Below are positions 1 through 4,571 of a stretch of DNA of 5,144 nucleotides, piece by piece. A program made the translations under genes and the position numbers. This stretch comes from SAR202 cluster bacterium (GTDB lineage Bacteria > Chloroflexota > Dehalococcoidia > UBA3495): contig VFFT01000130.1 of the NCBI GenBank assembly GCA_009392775.1, positions 1-5,144 on the forward strand, read 5' to 3'. The notes beneath the pieces are model-generated. The model was not told the origin of the DNA and did no database searches. It worked only from the letters and a program-made list of their open reading frames with translations. The number at the start of each line of letters is the position of its first letter. Position 1 is the stretch's first letter.

Positions 1-774
1 CTGGCTCAACATCAGTATCTGTTACCACGGCTTGTCGGACAGTGGTCTCACTTGGAAAGACTGGGCGGAGGCATTGGTACAAGAGGCCCGGGTGAAACTC
101 AGTTGGAGACCGACAGAAGAATAATAAGAAGGCATATACAAAAGATTGAACAGGAACTAGACAAGGTTAGACAAAGGCGTGACCTGCACATGGAACGCAG
201 GAAACGTGCAGGGCTACCAATGGCAACTCTGGTTGGATATACCAATGCGGGTAAAAGTACACTATTCAATGCGTTGAGTTCGTCAGATGTCATTGCACAG
301 GATCAACTGTTCTCCACTCTAGATACTGTTACCAGAAAGCTTAGGTTATCTTCTGGAGGGGATCTTCTCCTTAGTGACACCGTAGGGTTTATTCAGAAAT
401 TATCTCCCACCGTTGTAGCTGCATTCCGGGCTACTTTGGAAGAGCTACAGGGTTCTGACGTTCTGGTTCATGTTATAGACGTGACTCATGCCAAAGCGGC
501 TGAACAAGCACAAGTAGTCGATGATACCCTTAATGATCTGGGGCTTGGTGACAAACCCAGAATTCTAGTAATGAATAAGATGGATCTGGTGGAATCTAAA
601 TCAACGGATGGGCAACCGGCTTTTATACCAACTTCGGACAAGTACCCTACTGTTTTTGTATCCGCACGAAAGAAATGGAATCTAGAGCGATTACTCGATG
701 AAATTGAGGGTACACTTCTACAAATTGATGAGTTGGTTGATGAAGAGGAAGAAGTTGAACAAGCCAGCGACTGA
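1..774 (+). CDS. hflX: GTPase HflX, 3' part (5' end outside window)
   Basis: This is the C-terminal 257 residues of HflX, a ribosome-associated GTPase known in other bacteria to split stalled or heat-damaged 70S ribosomes. The reading frame is open from base 1, and the visible part begins inside the HflX N-terminal domain (LPRLVGQWSHLERLGG). The family signature GGGIGTRGPGE lies at visible residues 22-32 and is followed by a charged helical linker. The G domain shows G1 GYTNAGKST (79-87), the G2 region FSTLDTVTR around T106, G3 DTVGF (126-130), the HflX-typical AAFRATLEE stretch, G4 NKMD (192-195) and G5 SA (221-222). The protein ends in a short acidic tail. Against the usual length of about 400-430 residues, roughly 160-190 N-terminal residues are missing to the left. 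An internal TTG at 52 is not the real start, because conserved HflX sequence continues upstream. All nucleotide-binding motifs are intact. Identification is firm. Confidence 0.95.
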   Translation: MAQHQYLLPRLVGQWSHLERLGGGIGTRGPGETQLETDRRIIRRHIQKIEQELDKVRQRRDLHMERRKRAGLPMATLVGYTNAGKSTLFNALSSSDVIAQDQLFSTLDTVTRKLRLSSGGDLLLSDTVGFIQKLSPTVVAAFRATLEELQGSDVLVHVIDVTHAKAAEQAQVVDDTLNDLGLGDKPRILVMNKMDLVESKSTDGQPAFIPTSDKYPTVFVSARKKWNLERLLDEIEGTLLQIDELVDEEEEVEQASD

Positions 775-803
775 TTCAAAATTTGATTTTAGTTGGTTCG
801 CAC

Positions 804-825
804 AACGTACGTTATGTAACGTTAC
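804..825. promoter_or_regulatory. Twin palindromes, candidate operator
   Basis: AACGTACGTT (804-813) and GTAACGTTAC (816-825) are each perfect 10-bp palindromes with centres 12 bp apart. A third symmetry, ACGTTA-TG-TAACGT (809-822), overlaps both. Compound symmetry of this kind is typical of sites bound by dimeric repressors such as TetR-type proteins. No regulator gene is visible in the window, so the operator role is inferred. Confidence 0.4.
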
Positions 826-851
826 CCCTGTTATAGTTGTTTACATAATCT

Positions 852-865
852 AAATACGCGTATTT
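852..865. promoter_or_regulatory. 14-bp perfect palindrome, candidate operator over a possible -10 box
   Basis: AAATACGCGTATTT reads the same on both strands with no spacer. It overlaps a possible promoter, TTGTTT (837-842), an 18-bp gap, then TATTTT (861-866). With no loop it would form a poor RNA hairpin, so a protein-binding site is more likely than a terminator. The promoter boxes are weak and the function is inferred. Confidence 0.35.
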
Positions 866-904
866 TTAATAAACCACAGGTTATACCGGATTTGTTTGGT
901 GAGT

Positions 905-934
905 CTGTCATTCCGGTTTCGTTTGTCGTATAGT
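905..934 (+). promoter_or_regulatory. Possible sigma70-type promoter for the MFS gene
   Basis: CTGTCA (905-910) matches TTGACA at four of six positions. It is followed after 18 bp by TATAGT (929-934), which matches TATAAT at five of six. Transcription would begin near 941 and leave a leader of about 75 nt before the transporter start. An alternative is TTGTTT/TATTTT at 837-866. Both are weak calls. Confidence 0.3.
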
Positions 935-1008
935 TTCTGAAGTTACAAAATTGCAAGGCTCTCAGATCGCCATAGAGCGTTTTGTAGCTTTTAACGAGGT
1001 GCAGGTGC

Positions 1009-1027
1009 CCGTAAAATGAATTTACGG
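1009..1027 (+). promoter_or_regulatory. Hairpin enclosing the MFS start codon
   Basis: CCGTAAA (1009-1015) and TTTACGG (1021-1027) are exact reverse complements. They enclose the five bases ATGAA, so the ATG would sit in a pentaloop. The Shine-Dalgarno-like AGGTG (1003-1007) lies just outside the stem, 8 nt from the ATG. In mRNA this could limit start-codon access. As DNA it is also a symmetric site that could bind a protein. Which of these applies, if either, is not shown by the sequence. Confidence 0.4.
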
Positions 1028-2281
1028 CTTTTCGGGGCGGATGGGTTTTTTGCTCAATCCAGTTTTGTAGTATTTGGATATCGGGAATATCGGTACTTCT
1101 GGATAGCAGCAGCTTTTTCTAATATTGGAATGTGGGCCCTGATCTATGGGCGATTGTGGCTGATGCATTCGCTAACCGATTCTCCTCTATTGGTGGGTTT
1201 AACTAATACGGCTACATTGGCGCCTGTCCTGGTACTGTCGGTGTGGGGCGGAGCCCTGGCTGATCGCGTTAATCGTCTGAAACTACTTCAGTTTACCCGG
1301 TTCCTGTTTGCTGGATTGGCTTTTCTCACGGGCCTCTTAATAGTAATGGATGTAATTGCTCCATGGCATGTGATAGCGATATCGGTTGTTACCGGTATCT
1401 TACTTTCGTTTGATATCCCTTCCAGGTCTGCCATGATGCCTAGCCTGTTGCCCAGGGAGCATCTGGCTGGTGGTATTGCCATGTATTCTTTCGTGTTTGG
1501 TGGGGCAGCTGTAATCGGTCCGGCCTTCTTTGGGTCATTGGTAGCACTGTGGGGTATCGAGGGGATATTTTTCATAATCGGGGCCTCCTACATATTGACC
1601 GTGGTTTTTCTTCTGGTGATGAATCCTGCCTACCATGTTCAGATTCCTAAGACCAGTAATATCGCCCAGGGGGTTCTGGAAGGTCTGAAATATGTTTTGG
1701 GATATCGAGCGCTATTGATTTTGATACTACTGGGTATAGTAATGGGAATGTTCGGCACTTCCTTTGAGGCGCTGCTTCCTGCCTTCGCTGACGATGTACT
1801 TACTGGGGGAGTAACTACGTATAGTCGGATATTGTTGGCAGAGGGTATAGGTGGTATCTGCGCCACACTGACTATCGCTTTATTGGGTACAAGAGTCAGG
1901 CCTTCGTACAATGTTTTTGTTGGGGTTATAGGGTTTGGAATAACGTTGGCTGCACTTGGGTTAGTATCGACGGTAGTGATGGCCATGATATTGCTGGCGT
2001 GTCTTGGTGGTCTTAGAGTGGTGTTTGGCACTATGAATACGACGATGATGCAAACCCTATCTGAAGACCAATACCGGGGCAGGGTGATGAGTTTGCACCA
2101 ACTCACCTGGGGTTCTACAGCAATAGGGAGCCTGATGATGGGTGCTCTTGCAGAAGGTATAGGAGTATCATTAACGATTGGGATATGCGGCATTATTGTG
2201 GTGCTTTTTGCATCATCCGTAGCGATATGGATGTTCCGAAACGGTTATGTAAACTCACGCAGTGTGAGTGTAGAAGAATAA
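1016..2281 (+). CDS. MFS exporter, EntS-like / transmembrane secretion effector type
   Basis: This 421-residue integral membrane protein is a probable proton-driven exporter of the major facilitator superfamily, in the MFS_3 or EntS-like group that includes enterobactin and macrolide exporters. The hydrophobic profile fits about 12 membrane helices. MFS motif A lies in the cytoplasmic loop between TM2 and TM3 (GGALADRVNRLKLL, 78-91), with its Asp at 83. The block PREHLAGGIAMYSFVFGGAA followed by VIGPAFFGSL (146-175), the central loop near 205-225, and YRGRVMSL (353-360) before the last helices are typical of this group. The ATG start has AGGTG 8 nt upstream and GAGGT further up, and no in-frame start lies just upstream. 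The first 20 or so residues precede the usual start of homology (FGYREYRYFW), so the true start may be debatable. Substrate cannot be read from the sequence. The gene stands alone, with spacers on both sides. Confidence 0.87.
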   Translation: MNLRLFGADGFFAQSSFVVFGYREYRYFWIAAAFSNIGMWALIYGRLWLMHSLTDSPLLVGLTNTATLAPVLVLSVWGGALADRVNRLKLLQFTRFLFAGLAFLTGLLIVMDVIAPWHVIAISVVTGILLSFDIPSRSAMMPSLLPREHLAGGIAMYSFVFGGAAVIGPAFFGSLVALWGIEGIFFIIGASYILTVVFLLVMNPAYHVQIPKTSNIAQGVLEGLKYVLGYRALLILILLGIVMGMFGTSFEALLPAFADDVLTGGVTTYSRILLAEGIGGICATLTIALLGTRVRPSYNVFVGVIGFGITLAALGLVSTVVMAMILLACLGGLRVVFGTMNTTMMQTLSEDQYRGRVMSLHQLTWGSTAIGSLMMGALAEGIGVSLTIGICGIIVVLFASSVAIWMFRNGYVNSRSVSVEE

Positions 2282-2293
2282 CGGCGTTTTCGG

Positions 2294-2310
2294 GGTACTT
2301 CTGTAGTGCC
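2294..2310 (+). other. Small stem-loop after the MFS gene, weak terminator candidate
   Basis: GGTACT (2294-2299) pairs with AGTGCC (2305-2310) through one G-U wobble around the loop TCTGT, 12 bp after the transporter stop. No T tract follows, so it is not a standard intrinsic terminator. It lies just before the -35 box of the tRNA promoter. Confidence 0.2.
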
Positions 2311-2317
2311 GGCAGGG

Positions 2318-2346
2318 TTGCTAAGGGCTATGGCGCTCCCTATAAT
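2318..2346 (+). promoter_or_regulatory. Strong sigma70-type promoter of the tRNA cluster
   Basis: TTGCTA (2318-2323) and a perfect TATAAT (2341-2346) are separated by the ideal 17 bp. The first tRNA gene begins 17 bp after the -10 box, so transcription should start about 10 nt upstream of mature tRNA-Val. This is the clearest promoter in the window. Confidence 0.8.
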
Positions 2347-2362
2347 TATTCAAGCCTGAAAA

Positions 2363-2438
2363 GGGCGGTTAGCTCAGGGGTTAGAGCGCCTCGTTCACAC
2401 CGAGGAGGTCGGAGGTTCAAATCCTCCATCGCCCACCA
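2363..2438 (+). tRNA. tRNA-Val (anticodon CAC)
   Basis: This 76-nt tRNA folds into a full cloverleaf with the CCA end encoded. The acceptor stem is GGGCGGT with ATCGCCC, including one G-U pair. The D stem is GCTC/GAGC. The anticodon stem is CCTCG/CGAGG around the loop TTCACAC, giving anticodon CAC at 2396-2398, which reads GUG. The T stem is GGAGG/CCTCC with loop TTCAAAT. It is the first gene of the cluster, directly behind the strong promoter. It is clearly related to the Val-TAC gene at the end of the cluster: their first 15 bases are identical and the rest of the D arm is nearly so. Confidence 0.97.
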
Positions 2439-2458
2439 TTACTTGATTGATGTTCAGG

Positions 2459-2573
2459 ATGTTACATAGGCCGAGGTGGCGAAACGGCAGACGCGCTGCG
2501 TTCAGGGCGCAGTGTCCATTACGGACGTGTGGGTTCAAATCCCTCCCTCGGCACCAATAAAAGTATGTAACAT
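2459..2573. repeat. 10-bp inverted repeat bracketing tRNA-Leu
   Basis: ATGTTACATA (2459-2468) and TATGTAACAT (2564-2573) are exact reverse complements. They lie 1 nt before and 7 nt after the tRNA-Leu gene with its CCA. In a precursor transcript the arms could pair and close the tRNA into a long stem, which would resemble processing stems seen around some tRNA and rRNA precursors. The right arm also overlaps the region upstream of the second TATAAT box. The repeat is seen directly; its role is inferred. Confidence 0.5.
2470..2556 (+). tRNA. tRNA-Leu (anticodon CAG)
   Basis: This is an 87-nt class II tRNA with encoded CCA. The acceptor stem GCCGAGG/CCTCGGC is perfect. The D stem is GCG/CGC. 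The anticodon stem CTGCG/CGCAG holds loop TTCAGGG, giving anticodon CAG at 2503-2505, which reads CUG. A long variable arm (about 2513-2528) with stem GTCC/GGAC confirms the leucine class. One oddity is in the T stem: GTGGG against CCCTC leaves a T-T (U-U) mismatch at the second pair. The rest of the fold is sound and I consider it a working gene. Confidence 0.95.
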
Positions 2574-2593
2574 ATGGACTGTGCAAGTATAAT
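2565..2593 (+). promoter_or_regulatory. Probable second promoter inside the tRNA cluster
   Basis: A perfect TATAAT lies at 2588-2593, 19 bp before tRNA-Arg, which is about the same distance as the first promoter keeps from tRNA-Val. The -35 side is poor: ATGTAA at 2565-2570 gives 17 bp spacing with three of six matches, and GTAACA at 2567-2572 gives four of six but only 15 bp spacing. It could drive tRNA-Arg, tRNA-Val(TAC) and perhaps purE-purK separately from the first two tRNA genes. Confidence 0.5.
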
Positions 2594-2612
2594 GTAAAGG
2601 TAATTGGTTAAT

Positions 2613-2688
2613 GCGCTTGTAGCTCAGCGGATAGAGCGCTACCCTGCGGAGGTAGAAGTCGTGGGTTCGAATCCCGCCAAGCGCGCCA
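2613..2688 (+). tRNA. tRNA-Arg (anticodon GCG)
   Basis: This 76-nt tRNA is a complete cloverleaf with encoded CCA. The acceptor stem is GCGCTTG/CAAGCGC, with discriminator G. The D arm is GCTC-AGCGGATA-GAGC and carries the A expected at position 20 of arginine tRNAs. The anticodon stem CTACC/GGTAG holds loop CTGCGGA, which gives anticodon GCG at 2646-2648 for CGC and CGU codons. The T stem GTGGG/CCCGC has one G-U pair. A34-containing ACG, edited to ICG by TadA, is the usual bacterial choice for these codons, so GCG is unusual. The C35 and A20 identity elements support arginine. Confidence 0.94.
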
Positions 2689-2699
2689 TTTTTGTATGA

Positions 2700-2776
2700 G
2701 GGCGGTTAGCTCAGTTGGTTAGAGCGCTTGCTTTACACGCAAGAGGTCACTGGTTCGAATCCAGTACTGCCCACCA
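2700..2776 (+). tRNA. tRNA-Val (anticodon TAC)
   Basis: This 77-nt tRNA has encoded CCA and a full cloverleaf. The acceptor stem is GGGCGGT/ACTGCCC with one G-U pair. The D arm is GCTC-AGTTGGTTA-GAGC. The anticodon stem CTTGC/GCAAG holds loop TTTACAC, giving anticodon TAC at 2734-2736, the main valine reader. The T stem is ACTGG/CCAGT. It lies 11 bp after tRNA-Arg, so the two are surely on one transcript. With Val-CAC at the head of the cluster, two valine isoacceptors occur here, probably from an old duplication. Confidence 0.97.
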
Positions 2777-2783
2777 CTTCATT

Positions 2784-2815
2784 CTCGGCGGTCTTATTGA
2801 GATAATTGGGCCGAG
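2784..2815 (+). other. Two-part stem-loop in the purE leader
   Basis: CTCGGC (2784-2789) pairs with GCCGAG (2810-2815). Inside, TTAT (2794-2797) pairs with ATAA (2802-2805) around a TGAG tetraloop, leaving a 4-by-4 internal loop. The outer stem ends 1 nt before the purE Shine-Dalgarno, and its left arm starts 7 nt after the CCA of tRNA-Val. No T tract follows, so it is not an ordinary terminator. It may guide tRNA 3'-end processing or shape purE translation; both are inferences. Confidence 0.4.
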
Positions 2816-2816
2816 C

Positions 2817-2823
2817 AAGGAGA
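2817..2823 (+). promoter_or_regulatory. Shine-Dalgarno of purE
   Basis: AAGGAGA lies 5 nt before the ATG at 2829. It is the strongest ribosome binding site in the window and fixes the purE start, since no other in-frame start is placed as well. Confidence 0.8.
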
Positions 2824-2828
2824 TCTGA

Positions 2829-3341
2829 ATGTCTACGGATATGGGGAAAGATGGGAAACCCGTGGTTGGGATACTTGGTGGTAGTACTTCTGATTTCCCG
2901 ATCCTGAAGAAGGGTGTGGAGATCCTCGATGATCTCGGTGTAGAGAGCGAACTCAGGGTTGTATCCGCACACAGGACACCCGATTGGTTATTCGAATATG
3001 CCGAAACCGCTGAGGAGCGAGGCATCAAGGTAATAATAGCAGGGGCGGGTGGAGCTGCGCATTTGCCAGGTATGCTCGCTGCTAAAACCATCCTCCCAAT
3101 AATTGGAGTTCCAGTACCTTTAGAACATCTCAAAGGAATGGATTCACTTCTTTCAATAGTACAGATGCCGCGAGGTGTCCCTGTTGCAACAGTCGCAATC
3201 GGGGGCGCTGAGAATGCTGCTATCCTAGCTGCGGAAATACTCGCTGTTCAGGATGACGAATTAAGAGAAAGGCTGAGAAATTGGCGGACCAACCTGACTG
3301 AAACTGTATTATTGAATCCGGAGTCACGGGGATCGATTTGA
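2829..3341 (+). CDS. purE: N5-carboxyaminoimidazole ribonucleotide mutase (PurE, class I)
   Basis: This cytoplasmic 170-residue enzyme converts N5-CAIR to 4-carboxyaminoimidazole ribonucleotide in de novo purine synthesis. The length is normal for class I PurE. The phosphate-binding N-terminal motif is [11 protein letters not shown] (16-26). The catalytic histidine lies in SAHRTP (46-51, His48). [11 protein letters not shown] spans 72-82. The C-terminal signature runs through [20 protein letters not shown] to about residue 122 and continues as [18 protein letters not shown]. The presence of purK directly after it argues for the mutase that uses N5-CAIR and not the class II CO2-dependent carboxylase. 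The ATG is set by a strong Shine-Dalgarno. The stop overlaps the purK start. No terminator separates it from the tRNA genes upstream, and no purine riboswitch or PurR-type box was recognised. Confidence 0.97.
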   Translation: MSTDMGKDGKPVVGILGGSTSDFPILKKGVEILDDLGVESELRVVSAHRTPDWLFEYAETAEERGIKVIIAGAGGAAHLPGMLAAKTILPIIGVPVPLEHLKGMDSLLSIVQMPRGVPVATVAIGGAENAAILAAEILAVQDDELRERLRNWRTNLTETVLLNPESRGSI

Positions 3342-4495
3342 AAACCGGAGATGAAAGTTCGATCATTCCTTTAGGTAGTACCCTTGGAATGTTGGGTGGT
3401 GGTCAGATTGGGGGGTTTTTTGCTGAAGCTGCTCTACGCTTTGGTTATAAGGTAGCAGTGTGGGACCCGTCACCAAATGCACCGGCCAAGAGATTTGCCA
3501 GCGCGTCATTCGACGCACCCTTTGATGATCCAGATACTCTAAAAGCATTTTCAGAAGTGGCTGTGTGCGCTTCTCTCGAATGGGAAAATGTTCCTGTAAG
3601 CTTAACCGATGGTCTCCAAAAGCTGATTAGAGTCAGACCAGGAAGTCGAAGTTTAGGGCTTGCGCAGGATAGGACCAAGGAAAAACATTTCCTTACAGAA
3701 CAGCATATTCCAGTAACAAAATATGCTGTCATAGAAAAACCTTCGGAATTGGGCGCAGTTCAGTTAGAGCTGCCCTGGATAGTAAAAACTGCGACGTTAG
3801 GATATGACGGTCATGGGCAATGGAGGATATCAAACACGCAGGATATCGCGAGTACTGAAAAAATCCTGAAGGGCGATGGCCCCTGGGTTGTTGAGCAGGT
3901 AGTCCCTTATAAAATTGAGCTGTCAGCTGTGGTGGCCTTTGACGGCAAGAGTAATTTAGTGACATTTCCGCCAACTGAGAATATTCATGAAAATGGTATC
4001 TTGAGAATAAGTATATCTCCTGGAAGGATGTCTAAAGAAATTGCAAGAAGAGCTCAAGATCTTGCCGAAGAGGTCATAAAGAATATCGGAGAACCAGGCG
4101 TTTTCTGTGTGGAGATGTTTTTGCTGGAAAATGGAGAACTTCTCGTTAATGAAATTGCGCCGAGACCACATAATTCAGGGCATCATACGATAGACTCTTT
4201 CACAGTGTCGCAATACGAACTTCAGATCAGGGCTCTGGTAGGGTTACCACTTGTAAATCCTGAGCAGGTTACCCCGTCGGTCTTGTTGAATGTGCTTGGA
4301 GAAGAGTACACAAATCTAACTGACGCAGATACAACAAATTGGGTCATGAAAAACCGTAATGCACGAATCTATTCGTACGGTAAACCTGATGTGCGCCCTG
4401 GTAGGAAAATGGGTCATATACTGTTCAGTGGACCTTCCCAAGAAGACTTGTTATCGGCAGCTCTTGAAACTCATAAGGTTTTGACTAAAGCGTAG
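3338..4495 (+). CDS. purK: N5-carboxyaminoimidazole ribonucleotide synthase (PurK)
   Basis: PurK is an ATP-grasp enzyme that makes N5-CAIR from AIR, ATP and bicarbonate, the step before PurE. The N-terminal motif is [12 protein letters not shown] (15-26) and WDPSPNAPA follows at 42-50. ENVP occurs at 83-86 and [10 protein letters not shown] at 110-119. The ATP-grasp part shows [14 protein letters not shown] (149-162), [17 protein letters not shown] (184-200), [13 protein letters not shown] (210-222), [10 protein letters not shown] (254-263) and the signature [18 protein letters not shown] (271-288), followed by [15 protein letters not shown]. The 385-residue length is normal. The start is TTG, overlapping the purE stop as TTGA. 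The only nearby in-frame ATG, codon 18, would cut into the nucleotide-binding motif. A weak GGGGA lies 5 nt upstream, so coupling to purE translation is likely. The usual GQLGRM is GQIGGF here, a mild variation. Confidence 0.95.
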   Translation: MKTGDESSIIPLGSTLGMLGGGQIGGFFAEAALRFGYKVAVWDPSPNAPAKRFASASFDAPFDDPDTLKAFSEVAVCASLEWENVPVSLTDGLQKLIRVRPGSRSLGLAQDRTKEKHFLTEQHIPVTKYAVIEKPSELGAVQLELPWIVKTATLGYDGHGQWRISNTQDIASTEKILKGDGPWVVEQVVPYKIELSAVVAFDGKSNLVTFPPTENIHENGILRISISPGRMSKEIARRAQDLAEEVIKNIGEPGVFCVEMFLLENGELLVNEIAPRPHNSGHHTIDSFTVSQYELQIRALVGLPLVNPEQVTPSVLLNVLGEEYTNLTDADTTNWVMKNRNARIYSYGKPDVRPGRKMGHILFSGPSQEDLLSAALETHKVLTKA

Positions 4496-4571
4496 AGATA
4501 CAATTTGCCAGATTAGTTTGTTCATTTTCTCCTGTGATATTGATTGCGACTGAAGGCGAGGTTCATTATCC
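4496..4571. other. Short spacer after purK
   Basis: These 76 bp hold no recognisable hairpin terminator and no good promoter. Near the right end GGCGAGG (4555-4561) can serve as a Shine-Dalgarno for the next gene. The following gene may therefore be read through from purE-purK, which is an inference. Confidence 0.4.

Larger units (their letters stand above)
775..1015. other. Intergenic region between hflX and the MFS gene, rich in palindromes
   Basis: This 241-bp stretch has no coding frame that I can support. It is AT-rich and holds two 10-bp perfect palindromes near 804-825, a 14-bp perfect palindrome at 852-865, an 8-bp inverted pair TTATGTAA (812-819) and TTACATAA (841-848), and a 6-bp inverted pair ACCGGA (885-890) and TCCGGT (912-917). 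There are also weak sigma70-like boxes. No hairpin followed by a T tract is visible after hflX. The density of symmetric sites suggests a regulated promoter region for the transporter downstream, which is an inference. Confidence 0.6.

Noticed and set aside
486..779. Minus-strand Ser-rich frame within hflX
   Set aside because: Low-complexity antisense of the acidic HflX tail, with no ribosome site and no recognisable features.
776..786. TCAAA-A-TTTGA symmetry just after hflX, followed by TTTT, as a terminator
   Set aside because: A 5-bp AT stem with one loop base cannot form a stable RNA hairpin.
885..917. ACCGGA / TCCGGT inverted pair as an hflX terminator
   Set aside because: The stem is only 6 bp, the loop is 21 nt, and no clean T tract follows. 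It is kept only as a minor spacer observation.
1639..2193. Minus-strand 184-codon frame inside the MFS gene
   Set aside because: The plus-strand frame has MFS motifs and a hydrophobic pattern. The reverse frame is Pro/Ile/Thr-rich without recognisable domains, as expected for an antisense of hydrophobic codons.
2185..2469. Plus-strand 94-codon frame spanning the MFS end and tRNA-Val
   Set aside because: It overlaps the end of the transporter, the promoter and a tRNA gene, so it cannot be a sensible protein.
2395..2586. Minus-strand frame across tRNA-Val and tRNA-Leu with GDGGFEPPTSSV and RDLNPH-type peptides
   Set aside because: These are the well-known false peptides that arise from translating tRNA genes on the opposite strand. 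The tRNA folds explain the sequence fully.
2363..2776. tRNA cluster as an integration site (att) for a mobile element
   Set aside because: All four tRNA genes are intact, no integrase is present, and no duplicated tRNA 3' end was seen. The similarity of the two tRNA-Val genes is expected for isoacceptors.
2733..2972. Minus-strand frame ending in GSTGFEPVTSCV
   Set aside because: It is an antisense reading of tRNA-Val(TAC) extended into purE, with no family features or ribosome site.
2747..3133. Minus-strand 128-codon frame antisense to purE
   Set aside because: It is a mirror frame of a highly conserved gene and also runs into the tRNA; the plus-strand PurE motifs settle the coding strand.
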